From Beijerinckia indica subsp. indica ATCC 9039 (GTDB lineage: Bacteria > Pseudomonadota > Alphaproteobacteria > Rhizobiales > Beijerinckiaceae), in the NCBI RefSeq assembly GCF_000019845.1, contig NC_010580.1, forward strand, positions 1 through 64,000: a stretch of 64,000 nucleotides of DNA, read 5' to 3'. The translations under genes and the position numbers were made by a program. The first letter of the stretch is position 1. Every line of letters starts with the position of its first letter. A model generated the notes under the pieces. That model made no database searches. It saw only the letters and a program-made list of their open reading frames with translations, and was not told the DNA's origin. Below are positions 45,858 to 55,602 of this stretch, in pieces.

Positions 45858-47555
45858 TCAGGCGGCTTCCTCGCCATAGTCATCTTCGGCGTGGCCGAAT
45901 GCGTCGTCTTCCATGCCAGCAGGTTCATGCTCTGGCATTTCGGCATCGGCGCCGTTGACGTCCCCTTCGGCCTCCGGATCGGTCTCATCGTCGTAGGTTT
46001 CGGCCGGTCGCGTGATTTTGGCGATTTGCTCATCGTTCAGGGCGAAGTGGGCAAGCGGATGAATGTAGGGGGCTTCGCCGATCTGGCCGAGAACAGCGGT
46101 GCGGGTGTCCTTGACGCGATCGCGGGGCAGGACGCCGAGATCGGAGCCGGCTTTTTCGAGGGCCGGCCGGGAGAGGCATTTGAGGAAATCTTCGCTGCCC
46201 ATCGAGGGCAGATGGGCGTCGGCGCCGATGGCATCGCCAGCGAGCTGCGCGGGGAGCCCACTGCTATTCCAGCCTGTCTTGCAGGTGAGAACATGGGCGA
46301 GCATGGTTCGGGCTGTCTGACGCAGGGTTTCGGGATCTTGCGTGAGATGGCCACCCTGGATGATCGGGCCGACGAGGGTTTTGAAAGTGCCGTAAGGCTG
46401 ACCAGTCTTGACATCGACGTTCTGAGCACTGAAGGCCAGGACAAGCAGGCCGATGAGCTGCGTGTCGTCGATCGGGTTTTCGGCCAGGGCTTTGTGCAGG
46501 GCCTCGGTGCGGAAATCACCGATCATGTCCCAGCCTTTGCTGGTCAGGTCAGGCTTGGTCTTTGCGGGGATAGGCGTTGCATCATCGGCATGAGTTTCGG
46601 CTTTTTTGCCGTTTTGGTTCTTGACCGGAGCGGGCATCCGGTAAGGCTGCTCATGAATACGGCCACTGCTTTGATCGATGGCAAAGGCAATGAAATCCTT
46701 CTTGCCCGGCTTCGTCCAGATGCGTTCGGCTTTGGGCGGCAGTTTCATTTGGCCATAATCGCCCATTTCGACGATCATGCCGTTTTTCGGCAGGTTTTTC
46801 TCAAGCCAGGCCTGTTGAGCGGCAAGGAAGGCTTCGCGATCGTTCGTGAAACGATTGTCTTCGTCGGCGGGACCGAAGAGATCATCTTGCCAGGCGAGGC
46901 CGAAGGCGCGGGCGTCTTCATCTGAAAACCGGGCATCGGTCGCGAGAAACTTGGTTTTTTGAAGAGCGGCAGCGATTTGATTCCAAAACGCTTGCTGGCC
47001 CTTTTTCGGCTTTTTGGCTTTCCAGACGGAGGCCTGATCGTCCAGTGAGGCAAGCGCGATGACTTTCAACTCACTTTCCTTGGGCATATCGCCATGACCC
47101 ATATGGTCGAGCATCGGCGGATGGACTTGTCCAAGCAAGCGTAGACATTTGACATCACGAACGGTCATTGCAAGCCCGTGAGCGATGGCCTGCTCGGTCC
47201 AGTTGTTCTTGGCTAAGGCTTCGATGGCGCGCCATGTGTCGATGAGCGACATGGGTGCCCGCACGGCGTTCTCCATATAGGCGCGCATGGCGTCGAGATC
47301 GTCGTCTTTTTCGGTGACGAGCACTTTGATCGTGGCAAGATCGGCGGCGATGGAGCAAAGCGTGCGGCGTTTGCCGACTTTGACGAAGAGACCAGCATCG
47401 TTCTCGTAAACGATCGGTGGCTGTAGAAGACCGACAATGCGGATGCTGGCGATGAGTTGAGCGTCTTCACATTCGTCGGCCGCGATCCTACGGGGATTGT
47501 CGGAATCGAATTTCAGGATGCGGGGATCGACTTCGCGCAGTTCCATGTTCGTCAT
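45858..47555 (-). CDS. ParB/Srx-like domain plasmid protein
   Basis: The 565-aa protein begins with a ParB N-terminal-like domain (VDPRILKFDSDNPRR, then SIRIVGLLQPPIVYENDAG and VGKRRTLCSIAAD). The HTH-like part follows near residue 120-145 (NWTEQAIAHGLAMTVRDVKCL). The long C-terminal half is unlike partition ParB and ends with an acidic tail. No ParA gene is adjacent, so a direct partition role is doubtful; such stand-alone ParB-domain proteins are common on alphaproteobacterial plasmids. AAGGA precedes ATG 47555. Confidence 0.75.
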   Translation of the reverse strand: MTNMELREVDPRILKFDSDNPRRIAADECEDAQLIASIRIVGLLQPPIVYENDAGLFVKVGKRRTLCSIAADLATIKVLVTEKDDDLDAMRAYMENAVRAPMSLIDTWRAIEALAKNNWTEQAIAHGLAMTVRDVKCLRLLGQVHPPMLDHMGHGDMPKESELKVIALASLDDQASVWKAKKPKKGQQAFWNQIAAALQKTKFLATDARFSDEDARAFGLAWQDDLFGPADEDNRFTNDREAFLAAQQAWLEKNLPKNGMIVEMGDYGQMKLPPKAERIWTKPGKKDFIAFAIDQSSGRIHEQPYRMPAPVKNQNGKKAETHADDATPIPAKTKPDLTSKGWDMIGDFRTEALHKALAENPIDDTQLIGLLVLAFSAQNVDVKTGQPYGTFKTLVGPIIQGGHLTQDPETLRQTARTMLAHVLTCKTGWNSSGLPAQLAGDAIGADAHLPSMGSEDFLKCLSRPALEKAGSDLGVLPRDRVKDTRTAVLGQIGEAPYIHPLAHFALNDEQIAKITRPAETYDDETDPEAEGDVNGADAEMPEHEPAGMEDDAFGHAEDDYGEEAA

Positions 47556-47780
47556 GTCTCAATCCTTTCCTTTTCTGGATTCTGCCCTCCCTTCCGCGCT
47601 TTTGCCGGGACCCCGGCACCCATGCGGGCGAGCCCGCCTGCCTTGCGCGGGACGCGGGGCGCTTGCGCCTTGCGGCCAAGCGAGGCCGGTGGCGCGTAGG
47701 CCGCGTTGGACCGAAGGGATGGCGGGGACCGGCCAAAGCGATCCGCCTTCTCTCTCTTCATTTTTCGGGGGGAGGAGCGA
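47556..47780 (-). other. GC-rich leader of the ParB-like gene
   Basis: The minus strand contains several hairpins (GCGGGC-GA-GCCCGC near 47625 and GGCGC-AA-GCGCC near 47660). The latter resembles the invariant hairpin of leader repeat A but the rest does not align convincingly. Confidence 0.4.
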
Positions 47781-48335
47781 TCAAAGCAGGGGGGTGAGGA
47801 GGACCCGGTAGGCGCGGATCATCGCCGCTAATTGGGGATCATCCTGGGTGCGCTGTTCTATAGTGCGCACGGCATGCAGGATCGTCGTATGATCGCGTCT
47901 GCCCATGGCCTGACCGATCTGTGGCAGGGATAAGGGCGTCAGCATCCGGGCGAGATAGCAGGTAATTTGCCGGGGTTCTACGATACGCGCCTTGCGTGAG
48001 CTGGATTTGAGATCGTCGATGGTTACGTCATGGATCTGTGTAACGAGCCTGAGGATCGTCTGTATCCTGGGCTGCTTTGATCGAGGCTTGAAGAGATCAG
48101 GGGCCGGAGGCTGAGCCAGCGAGCACGGATGGAGAAAGAACGAGGACCGGATCGGGAGTTCGGGAAGGTAGAAGGCAGGAGCGGGGGAGTGTTTTGCTTT
48201 GATCGCACTTGGCGGCGGTGGAATTTCCTCTGCTTTCTCCGTAGTTTTCGAAGAACGCTGAGCAGCGGCGAGAAACCGCCATGAATTTCCTTGCGGCGCT
48301 GCATGAGGGTGGATCGATAGTCCTCTGTTGAATCG
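47781..48335 (-). pseudogene. DnaA domain IV-like protein gene without a normal start
   Basis: The minus-strand frame ending at TGA 47781 encodes the DnaA box-binding domain: RQITCYLARMLTPLSLPQIG and GRRDHTTILHAVRTIE. The signature GRRDHTT is complete. No AAA+ domain is present. The frame is open back to a stop at 48336-48338 but contains no ATG, GTG or TTG; another frame has an ATG at 48352 that runs well for about 35 codons. A frameshift near 48240-48250 would join them. It is either broken or starts at an unusual codon. Confidence 0.6.
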
Positions 48336-48399
48336 TCACAATTGATGAGCATGAGTGTGACTCCATTATGTCGTGCATGTGTGAGAGGCTCGTTGGGGC

Positions 48400-48960
48400 T
48401 CAGGAAAAGAGATCGAAGAGTGTCGTTTGCTGGGGCGGGGCGGGTGTTGAAACCGGGATGGGCGCCGGCACGATGGGCGTGGAGGCGGAGGGTTTCGAAG
48501 GCAGGGGATCTGGCTCGTATTTGGCCTTGAGCCGCGCGAGCATGGCTTTTTCGCGGGTCTCTGTTTCGATTGTGAGCGTGCGCTTATGCCAGTCGAGAAG
48601 GCCGCTCTGCGCGATCCGGTGAACGACGACGCGTTCGAGATCGCTGAATGTATGCGCTGGATCGCCCCAGCAAGGGTAGCCGAGCGTTTGCTGTAAAAAC
48701 TCGATCTTGTCGGCGGTGCTCGTGAAAAAGGTTTCGTAGAAACCATGCACATTGTAATGCGCAATGTGCCCGAAACAATTGGAGAGCCTTTGATAGAAGG
48801 GCTTCTTGAATTTCTCCTTGGGGCAATCCTCCGCCAGGAAGCGGAGAAGTGCATTGCCAAAGGCGGCCTTGTCGGCGGGGCTGTCCCATTGTGTGGGCTG
48901 GAACAGATCAGCCTCGAGCGCCGGCAGGCGCAAGGCTTTGGCGATCGCCGCGGGGATCAT
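48400..48960 (-). CDS. Unknown 186-aa protein
   Basis: From ATG 48960 (MIPAAIAKALRLPALEADLF; GGAG 9 nt upstream) the soluble protein has FAEDCPKEKFKKPFYQRLSNC-type content (LAEDCPKEKFKKPF) and a Pro-rich tail ending QQTTLFDLFS. A 20-codon ORF (48957-49019, MNLFKRLLKC) with its own AGGA overlaps the start as ATGA and might be a leader peptide. Longer upstream starts (48993, 49053) lack ribosome sites. Confidence 0.6.
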   Translation of the reverse strand: MIPAAIAKALRLPALEADLFQPTQWDSPADKAAFGNALLRFLAEDCPKEKFKKPFYQRLSNCFGHIAHYNVHGFYETFFTSTADKIEFLQQTLGYPCWGDPAHTFSDLERVVVHRIAQSGLLDWHKRTLTIETETREKAMLARLKAKYEPDPLPSKPSASTPIVPAPIPVSTPAPPQQTTLFDLFS

Positions 48961-49060
48961 TGGAGGGTTCTCCGGGCAAAAAGTGGCTCGCATTTCAGAA
49001 GGCGTTTGAATAAGTTCATGATTTGTTCCTTCATAGAAAAGGCGGGAGGCCAAGGAGGGA

Positions 49061-52000
49061 TTAGGCGGCGCAGAGGTATTGGCTCCAGCCGATGTCTTCT
49101 TCCTCGGCCTTTTCGGCAGGGGTCAGTTGAAGCAGGGCCTCGAGCTCGGCGAGGTCCTGGTGCTTGTCGTCGAGATCGGCCTGATGCGCGAAGGTTTCGC
49201 CAAGGCGGGCGCGATAGCCAGGCAGGCGGTGTTCGGCCTCGGCGGCTTTTGCCTGCCATGAGCGCAATTCGCCGTCGAAGCTCGAGAGGGCATGTTCGAG
49301 ACGGGCGATGACGCCGAGCGGAGTCAGATCGCCGGTGAGATCGATTTCGACGTCATCGGCTTCGCGCAGGAGCGCGCCATCGAGCCGGTAGTCACCGATC
49401 TTGTAGAAACGCAAGCCGATCGAGACGTTGAAACCGCCAATTCGGGCCAGTGTCCAATGGCCGTTCGAGCCTGCCGCGATCTTTTCCGCCATGGCTTTGA
49501 GCAAGGCGCCACCGGCATCCTTGCGTTCCCGATAGGGCCGGTCTCGGACCTGCATTTCGAAAAGATCGCCCTTGGTCGCGCGCCGCGTGGCGAGATCGTT
49601 TTGCAGGGCGGTGATCTGTTTTTTCGCACGTTCGAGCGTCTTTTCGTTCCGTGTTATTTCGTGGCGGACGGCGATCTGGTCATCGAAATGCGCGTTGGCG
49701 AGGCGTTCAAGACGCGCGACCTCGGCTTCGAGCCCGGCCTTGCGCATCAGGCGTTCATCGCCAGACGCCAGAGCCTTGGCGAAGGCGAATTGATCGACCG
49801 TGGAGCCGACATCCTCGATACGGCGGATGCTTCTGTCGCCGGACATGGCCATGTCGATGAAGCGGGCCTTGCGTTCGAGGAGCTGCCAGCCGGTGGCGTC
49901 GACGCTGCCCTTGGCGACATAGGCGAAGAGGCGGATTTCTGCATTCTGGTTGCCCTGGCGCTCGATGCGGCCTTCGCGCTGTTCGATATCGGATGGCAGC
50001 CAAGGCACATCGAGATGATGGAGGGCGATCAGGCGCTGCTGGGCATTGACGCCGGTGCCCATCGTCTGCGTCGAGCCGATGAGAAAGCGGACCTTGCCAG
50101 CATTCACATCGTTGAACAGGCGCTGTTTTGCAGAGGACTTCTTATAGTCCTGCATGAAGGCGATTTCGCTCGCCGGCACGCCGCGCGCGATGAGCTGGTC
50201 GCGGATCCAGGTATAGGCGGAAAAGCCTCGCTTGGCCGCGGCGTTGGGCGTGCCGAGATCGGAGAAGATCATCTGCGCGGCGCCCGGTAGCGGCCAGGGC
50301 GTGCCGTCTGGCTGGCGATAGGTCCAGTCCTTCGTCTCCAGCCAGATCGCAAAGGCATTATCGATCAGCTTGTTGAGCTTGTTGCCGGGTTCGCCGTACT
50401 TCAGTCCGACAAAACGCAGATCGATCGCCGCGTGCCGGCCATCGGTGATGACAGAGAGGAGGATGTCATCGCCCTTCTGCGGCTTGCTGTGCCGGTCCTC
50501 GATCGTCTTGATGCGGCGGGCGAGATAGTTCTGATAGGCCTTGAAGGCGGAGCTTGCCTCGCTGGTGATGATTTCGCGGCGGCCGCCACGGATCGCCGGC
50601 AGTTTCAAATGCTTGCGCAGATCGCTTTTCAGGACGACATCGGCGATCGTGCGATAGATCGCCATCAGGTCTGCGACATTGACGAATTCGGAAAAGCGCG
50701 TGACCGGTTTGTATTGGCCGGAGGGCTGCAATTCGAGCTCGGTGCGCGTCTCCCCGAAATTGGCCGCCCAGGCGTCGAATTCGCTGACGCGGCGTTCGGC
50801 CAGGGCTTCCGGCTGCATGTAGCGCTGGAGCGTATACATCTCGCCGAGCGTGTTGGTGATCGGCGTGCCTGACGCCATGATCAATTCGCGGCCGGCATTG
50901 ATGGTCTCGATGTAGCGCGCCTTCGCATAGAGGTCCCAGGCACGCTGCGAGCCTTTGGGATCGACGCCTTTCAGCGAGCTCATATTGGTCGGAAAGGACA
51001 GTTTGCGGAATTCCTGGGCCTCGTCGACGATGATCTGATCGACGCCGATCTCGCCGATGGTCAGGAGATCGTCCTTGGTGCTCTGCAATTCCTTCAGCTG
51101 TTTTTCGAAGCATTCTTTGCGGTCTTCGATCCGCTTGCGGGTGATGCGCTCGCTTTTATCGACGGATTCCAGCAGGCTTTGGTAAGTGTTGATCTGGTCC
51201 TCGATCAGGCGTTGTTCGAAGGCGGCGGGGGCCGCGATGAGCTTGAACGCGGAATGGGTGATGATAATCGCGTCCCAATGGCCGGTCGCGGCGCGGGCGA
51301 GAAAACGTTGGCGCTTGTCCTTCGTGAAATTGGTCTCGTCGGCGACGAGGATCTGGGCCGTTGGATAAAGCAGCAGGAATTCGCGGGCGGCCTGCGCCAG
51401 GCAATGGCCGGGCACCGCATACATCGCCTTGGTGATGAGGCCGAGGCGTTTCTGCTCCATGATGGCGGCCGCCATGGAGAAGGTTTTGCCCGCGCCGACC
51501 GCATGCGCGATATAGGTCTTGCCCGCGCTGATGATGCGCCAGATGACGCGTTTCTGATGGAAGTGGAAATTGATGACCGAGCTGGCACCGGGCAGGCGCA
51601 GATGCGACCCGTCGAAATGGCGCGGCACCAGATTGTTGAACGTGTCGTTGTAGAGGCGGCAGAGGCGCTCCGCGCGCTCCGTGTCGGTCCAGACCCAGGC
51701 GCTGAAGGCGTCGCGGATCTTGGCGAGTTTTTCCCGCGCGGCCTCGGTCTCGACAGCGTTGACCACTTCGGTTTTGCGCCCATCTTCGGTGATGATGTCT
51801 TTGATTTCGGGAATGCGGGCGTTGAGCGCATCACTCAGAAGCTCGCCGGCAGGCGCGCGTTCCGTGCCCCAGACCGAAGTCGCGGCGGCCTGGCCTTGGA
51901 ACGGGCTTTCATCGATCGTCCAGATCGCCAGTTCCGGTATGTGATGAATCGTTGTTTCGATCTCCATCGTCTCGCGGATGAACCGGACGATGTCACTGAC

Positions 52001-54142
52001 GGGGATCCAGGATGCGCCAAGGCGCACAGTGATGTCGGAGGGTTTGAGGTCAGCGGGCTGGACGGCCTCGAGCGCCTGGACGTTGGCACGGTAACGGAAA
52101 TCCGTCTCGGCGTGTGTCTTGGCCTCAACGAGCTTCCTGCGGACATTGCCGGAGAGATAGGCATCGGCGCTCTGCCAGACGTCGAGACCCGGCACGGTGC
52201 TCGGGATGCGGTAGATCTGCCCGCGCAGGGCTTCGATAACCTGGTCCTCGCTTTGCCCCAGAAGCTCGCCGATCGTCGGCAGGTCGATCGTGCCGCGCTC
52301 GTGCAGGCAGACCGCCAGCGCATCGGCGGCGCTTTGAACCATGGGTTCGACAGGCGGATGGAGGACACGCTCGGTAAAGATCGGACCTTGCTTGGCCTCA
52401 CCCGTCTCGATCGAATAATTTTCGATCGAGGAGACCAGCCAGACATCGGGATCATCGAGGAAAGGTTGCAGATTGGGCCTGCGCTGCGTCTCGCGGATGG
52501 CGCCCGTTTTCGGATCGGTGGTTTCCGTGACATTCGTCAGGTTGATCGGCTTGAACTGGCGCACGAAGGCCTGATAGGCGGCGCGCAGGCGGCTTTGGGC
52601 CACGCCCCAAGGCTGATCGGCTTCCTGGGCACGCAGAACGGCGCGGACGGCGTCGCGGACAGGGATCAATGCCCGGATGATCCGCGCATGTTTGGCGAAA
52701 ATGCCTTCCTTGTTGGTCGCGCTGCGGATCGCGACCTTGCGGGGCTCGCCGTCGATGATCTGGTGCAGTTCGTCATCAAGGAGGAGATAGCTGCCTTCCT
52801 TGATCGTGGCGCCTTCGGCGGCCGTGCCGACGACCACGCGCGGTTTCGGTGATGAGGGGCGTTCCTGGCTGGCCTCGGTGGCCTGGACGAGATTTTGGGG
52901 CAGGGTGTCGATCAGCGCGTCGAAGCGATCGAACAAGTCTCCATCGGCCGGCATACAGCCATAGGTTGGCCCGTATTGCGAAGAGACGCGGGCATGGCGG
53001 CCAAGGACATGCTCGGGGTGCGCAAGGTAATATTCGTTGATGGAGAGAGCCGCTTCGCCATCCTCGACCGGGAGCACTTCGGCGAGATTTTTCCAGGTGA
53101 TGCCATTCGGTTCCTGGCCGGTCAGGCGTTTGTGGAAGAACAGGACATCAAGGATGACGTCGGTGCCGGCCGATTCCGCCATGGCGCCGCGCGGAAGGCG
53201 GAAGGCGGCGACGAGATCGGCGCTTTGGGCGATGGCATCGCGGGCCATGGTGCTCGTCTTGTCGAGCGTATAGCGGCTGGTGACGAAGGCGGCGAGCGAA
53301 CCAGGCTTCAGCCGGTCGATCGAGCGCGCGATGAAATAATCATGCAGCGACAAATTGAGCTTGCCGGTCGCATCATCGCCATGGACCGTGCGGTCCGAGA
53401 AGGGTGGATTGCCGATGGCAAGATCATAGCTGTCGGGAAGTTTGGCCTTGGTGAAATCCTCATTGCGGATCCAGGCATTGGGGAACAACTGGCCGGTGAT
53501 CCGCGCGGTGACCGGGTCCATTTCGATGCCGGTCAGACTGACCTTCTGGCGCAGCTTTTCAGGCATGAGGGCGAAGAACAGGCCGGTGCCACAGCCGGGT
53601 TCCAAAACCTTGCCGCCGGCAAAGCCGAGGTGGCGCACGCCTTTCCAGAGGGCGGAGACAAGCCGTTCGGGCGTGTAATGGGCATATTGCGTCACGCGTT
53701 TGAGGCTGGCCAGTTCGGTTTGCGTGACGAGTTGCTCGAGGTCTTCAGTCAGCGTTTCCCAACCAGGAACGAGCGGGCTGTCGAGGCGGCGAAAGATCTT
53801 GTCGGCGACTTCGCCCGCGCCGAAGGCGGTGAAACGGGCAAGGATCGCCTGTTCCTCGGGAGAGGCATTGCGGCCTTCTTCCGCAAGCTTCTGCGACAGC
53901 GCGATGGCTTTCAGATTGTCGGCGGCGCGGGCTTTCCAGCCCTTGGCGAGGCCGCGATCGCCCTCGAGACGGAAATCGCGGGCGGGAAAAGGCTCGGTTT
54001 CATGGGCAAGGGGAGATATTTCGCTTGGGACAGGCGTTGCGCTGGCGGGCGTCTTGACGGTTGGCCGGGCCGTGAAGGCGGGCGAGAGAGCGGTCGTGTC
54101 GAACAGGGAAAGTTGGAAGGAATCTTTGCGGGAACGGGCCAT
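49061..54142 (-). CDS. Giant N6-adenine methylase-SNF2/DEAD-like helicase fusion
   Basis: The 1693-aa protein starts at ATG 54142 (MARSRKDSF), behind AGGA. The methyltransferase part has motif I LEPGCGTGLFF (about residue 180) and the adenine-N6 motif NPPF (about 244). The helicase part has Walker A-like HAVGAGKTFSM (about 880), DEAQ (about 1040) and motif VI QREGRIERQG (about 1393). A coiled-coil region follows. Such methylase-helicase fusions are typical of large alphaproteobacterial plasmids and phages; a role in protecting or remodelling incoming DNA is plausible but not shown. No separate nuclease domain is visible. Confidence 0.85.
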   Translation of the reverse strand: MARSRKDSFQLSLFDTTALSPAFTARPTVKTPASATPVPSEISPLAHETEPFPARDFRLEGDRGLAKGWKARAADNLKAIALSQKLAEEGRNASPEEQAILARFTAFGAGEVADKIFRRLDSPLVPGWETLTEDLEQLVTQTELASLKRVTQYAHYTPERLVSALWKGVRHLGFAGGKVLEPGCGTGLFFALMPEKLRQKVSLTGIEMDPVTARITGQLFPNAWIRNEDFTKAKLPDSYDLAIGNPPFSDRTVHGDDATGKLNLSLHDYFIARSIDRLKPGSLAAFVTSRYTLDKTSTMARDAIAQSADLVAAFRLPRGAMAESAGTDVILDVLFFHKRLTGQEPNGITWKNLAEVLPVEDGEAALSINEYYLAHPEHVLGRHARVSSQYGPTYGCMPADGDLFDRFDALIDTLPQNLVQATEASQERPSSPKPRVVVGTAAEGATIKEGSYLLLDDELHQIIDGEPRKVAIRSATNKEGIFAKHARIIRALIPVRDAVRAVLRAQEADQPWGVAQSRLRAAYQAFVRQFKPINLTNVTETTDPKTGAIRETQRRPNLQPFLDDPDVWLVSSIENYSIETGEAKQGPIFTERVLHPPVEPMVQSAADALAVCLHERGTIDLPTIGELLGQSEDQVIEALRGQIYRIPSTVPGLDVWQSADAYLSGNVRRKLVEAKTHAETDFRYRANVQALEAVQPADLKPSDITVRLGASWIPVSDIVRFIRETMEIETTIHHIPELAIWTIDESPFQGQAAATSVWGTERAPAGELLSDALNARIPEIKDIITEDGRKTEVVNAVETEAAREKLAKIRDAFSAWVWTDTERAERLCRLYNDTFNNLVPRHFDGSHLRLPGASSVINFHFHQKRVIWRIISAGKTYIAHAVGAGKTFSMAAAIMEQKRLGLITKAMYAVPGHCLAQAAREFLLLYPTAQILVADETNFTKDKRQRFLARAATGHWDAIIITHSAFKLIAAPAAFEQRLIEDQINTYQSLLESVDKSERITRKRIEDRKECFEKQLKELQSTKDDLLTIGEIGVDQIIVDEAQEFRKLSFPTNMSSLKGVDPKGSQRAWDLYAKARYIETINAGRELIMASGTPITNTLGEMYTLQRYMQPEALAERRVSEFDAWAANFGETRTELELQPSGQYKPVTRFSEFVNVADLMAIYRTIADVVLKSDLRKHLKLPAIRGGRREIITSEASSAFKAYQNYLARRIKTIEDRHSKPQKGDDILLSVITDGRHAAIDLRFVGLKYGEPGNKLNKLIDNAFAIWLETKDWTYRQPDGTPWPLPGAAQMIFSDLGTPNAAAKRGFSAYTWIRDQLIARGVPASEIAFMQDYKKSSAKQRLFNDVNAGKVRFLIGSTQTMGTGVNAQQRLIALHHLDVPWLPSDIEQREGRIERQGNQNAEIRLFAYVAKGSVDATGWQLLERKARFIDMAMSGDRSIRRIEDVGSTVDQFAFAKALASGDERLMRKAGLEAEVARLERLANAHFDDQIAVRHEITRNEKTLERAKKQITALQNDLATRRATKGDLFEMQVRDRPYRERKDAGGALLKAMAEKIAAGSNGHWTLARIGGFNVSIGLRFYKIGDYRLDGALLREADDVEIDLTGDLTPLGVIARLEHALSSFDGELRSWQAKAAEAEHRLPGYRARLGETFAHQADLDDKHQDLAELEALLQLTPAEKAEEEDIGWSQYLCAA

Positions 54143-54227
54143 GGGGTCCTCAAGACGAGCGCCTTCCACGGCTGGCCTTGCGGCCGTCCGGGAGGGCAGG
54201 GACAAAGGAAGGGGGAGGCGAGCGCGC

Positions 54228-54620
54228 TTAGAACGGCTCGATGGTTTCGAGCGGGAGCAGGTGGAGACGGACCTTGGTCTCGCGGCCTATCAGGTCGATC
54301 GCGACCCGCGCGTAATCCGTGAAAGGTTCGCCGCAGCGTTTGATGATCGTGCCGATGCGTTCCTCGATCCAAGGCTCGAAGGTGCGGGGGTCATGGACGA
54401 TCCGCACACGCTGGCCGGGAGCGCACCAATTGGCGGCGCGTCCCTCGAGCTCGGCGCGTAGGCGGTCGGCGCGGTCGCGCCATTGCCGGATGGTTTCGCC
54501 CGGCTGCGGATCGCGCCAGGACCAGGTGCCGAGGTATTGAGGGGCAGGCGGGAGAGGAAGCGGGAGGATGTCCCGCTTGTGGCTTTGGCCCCGGTCAAGG
54601 GGTTTCTTGACGGCGCTCAT
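54228..54620 (-). CDS. Unknown 130-aa protein
   Basis: MSAVKKPLDRGQSHKRDILP is followed by a Pro-rich linker and an SH3-like basic segment (CAPGQRVRIVHDPRTFEPW). It starts 3 nt after the stop of the upstream 108-aa gene and precedes the methylase-helicase gene, so the three probably form one unit headed by leader A1. Confidence 0.6.
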   Translation of the reverse strand: MSAVKKPLDRGQSHKRDILPLPLPPAPQYLGTWSWRDPQPGETIRQWRDRADRLRAELEGRAANWCAPGQRVRIVHDPRTFEPWIEERIGTIIKRCGEPFTDYARVAIDLIGRETKVRLHLLPLETIEPF

Positions 54621-54623
54621 GGT

Positions 54624-54950
54624 TCACCAGAAGCCATGGACAGTGAAGATGGCCATCTGTTCGCGGCGGTCGATCAGATCCAGGGCGTCGCGATGGAGCT
54701 GGGAATATTTGCGGGCCTCATCGACGACATGCTTCCAGGCGTCGCGATCTTCGCGAAAGGGCGAGGTCCCGCGTGTCGTTTGAATCTGGATCTTGGCATC
54801 GCCATCGGCGTAATGGCCTTCCGCGATCAGATCCCAGCCTTCACGGCGGGCGGCTTCATGATTGAAGTGTTGAAACAGGCTTGAGAGCTTTGCCTCTGGC
54901 GGAGAGGATGTCGGTTGTTCGGGATTGGGCTGAGCCACGCGCTCTTTCAT
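54624..54950 (-). CDS. Unknown 108-aa protein, first gene after leader A1
   Basis: From ATG 54950 (MKERVAQPNPEQ; GGAGA upstream) the protein is acidic and helical with NHEAARREGWDLIAEG and DREQMAIFTVHGFW-like end (DRREQMAIF). No family is recognised. It begins immediately after the repeat-A leader. Confidence 0.65.
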   Translation of the reverse strand: MKERVAQPNPEQPTSSPPEAKLSSLFQHFNHEAARREGWDLIAEGHYADGDAKIQIQTTRGTSPFREDRDAWKHVVDEARKYSQLHRDALDLIDRREQMAIFTVHGFW

Positions 54951-55178
54951 GGGATCTCCTTTCTTCTTTTCCGAAGACCCCTTTCCGCGACCACAAGCTG
55001 GAGGGTGGGCTGCAAAAGCGGCGCTTGCGCCGGGATCGCGCGGGCCCAGCGCAGCGGCCTGCGTGACCCACCTTTTGCGGCCGGCACCCGCTTGTGGTTT
55101 TTCTCTTCCCTCCCTTTTCTTTCTTGGATTTCGGCCCAAAAAAAACCGGCCTGGGCGGCCGGTTCGTCAGCATTGGCA
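54951..55178 (-). ncRNA. Leader repeat A, copy 1: structured 5' leader candidate
   Basis: The leader lies between a terminator and the 54950 ATG and recurs nearly unchanged at 56568 and diverged at 63529. The minus-strand RNA can form an outer stem ACCACAAGC/GCTTGTGGT, an inner stem around the conserved loop CCGCTGCGCTGG, and an invariant GGCGC-AA-GCGCC hairpin before AAGGGGTCTTC and the ribosome site. Copy 3 changes both sides of the outer and inner stems while keeping pairing. It is a cis-regulatory RNA candidate; the ligand or regulator is unknown. Confidence 0.6.
55138..55163 (-). terminator. Terminator ahead of leader A1
   Basis: ACCGGCC/GGCCGGT pairs on the minus strand and is followed by TTTTTTTT. 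It ends the transcript of the 55225-55566 gene before leader A1 begins. Confidence 0.8.
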
Positions 55179-55224
55179 CTTGGGTATGGCCCGCCATTGA
55201 TGGGATGGACGTGCCTTCGCCCTG

Positions 55225-55566
55225 TTAGGCAGAAGCTTGTTCCTTCTCGCCTGCGGCGATGGCAATATCGCGGTTGATCACGCGTTTTAGTGGACCATCT
55301 TTGGTTATTGCCTTGTTGAAACCGGAAAACAGGCGCGCGGTCTCTTGGGGATGTTTGCAAGCATAGAGCTGATAGCAGATGCCGCTATCCTTAAAACTGT
55401 CGGCGAAGGCGTTGTATTCGGCGATCAGCTCTTTCAGTGAAGAAACATCGACCGTTTTTTCCGGCTTCGCCCCGAACAGGCTGGACATCTGGGTCGAGGT
55501 AAAGCCGGAGGCTTTGCTGACGGTGATCGCATCGATCTTGTGGGCTGTGATGATATATTTGGCCAT
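55225..55566 (-). CDS. Unknown 113-aa protein
   Basis: From ATG 55566 (MAKYIITAHKIDAITVSKASG; AGGAG-like site upstream) the protein is soluble, with an SLKELIAEYNAFADSFKD helix and a C-terminal NRDIAIAAGEK. A broken copy of its 3' half is found at 57079-57200. No family is recognised. Confidence 0.65.
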   Translation of the reverse strand: MAKYIITAHKIDAITVSKASGFTSTQMSSLFGAKPEKTVDVSSLKELIAEYNAFADSFKDSGICYQLYACKHPQETARLFSGFNKAITKDGPLKRVINRDIAIAAGEKEQASA

Positions 55567-55602
55567 GAGAAATCTCCTGAAATTTTGACGGTCAAAGACG
55601 AC

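Noticed and set aside
45891..46925. 344-aa plus-strand frame opposite the ParB-like gene
   Set aside because: Shadow of the ParB-like coding strand, without its own motifs.
51179..54322. Long plus-strand frames (557 and 475 aa) opposite the methylase-helicase
   Set aside because: The opposite strand has complete methylase and helicase motifs; these frames have none and arise from GC bias.
54951..55197. Small ORFs inside leader A1 on both strands
   Set aside because: They are not conserved in frame in copy 3 and overlap predicted stems and a terminator.
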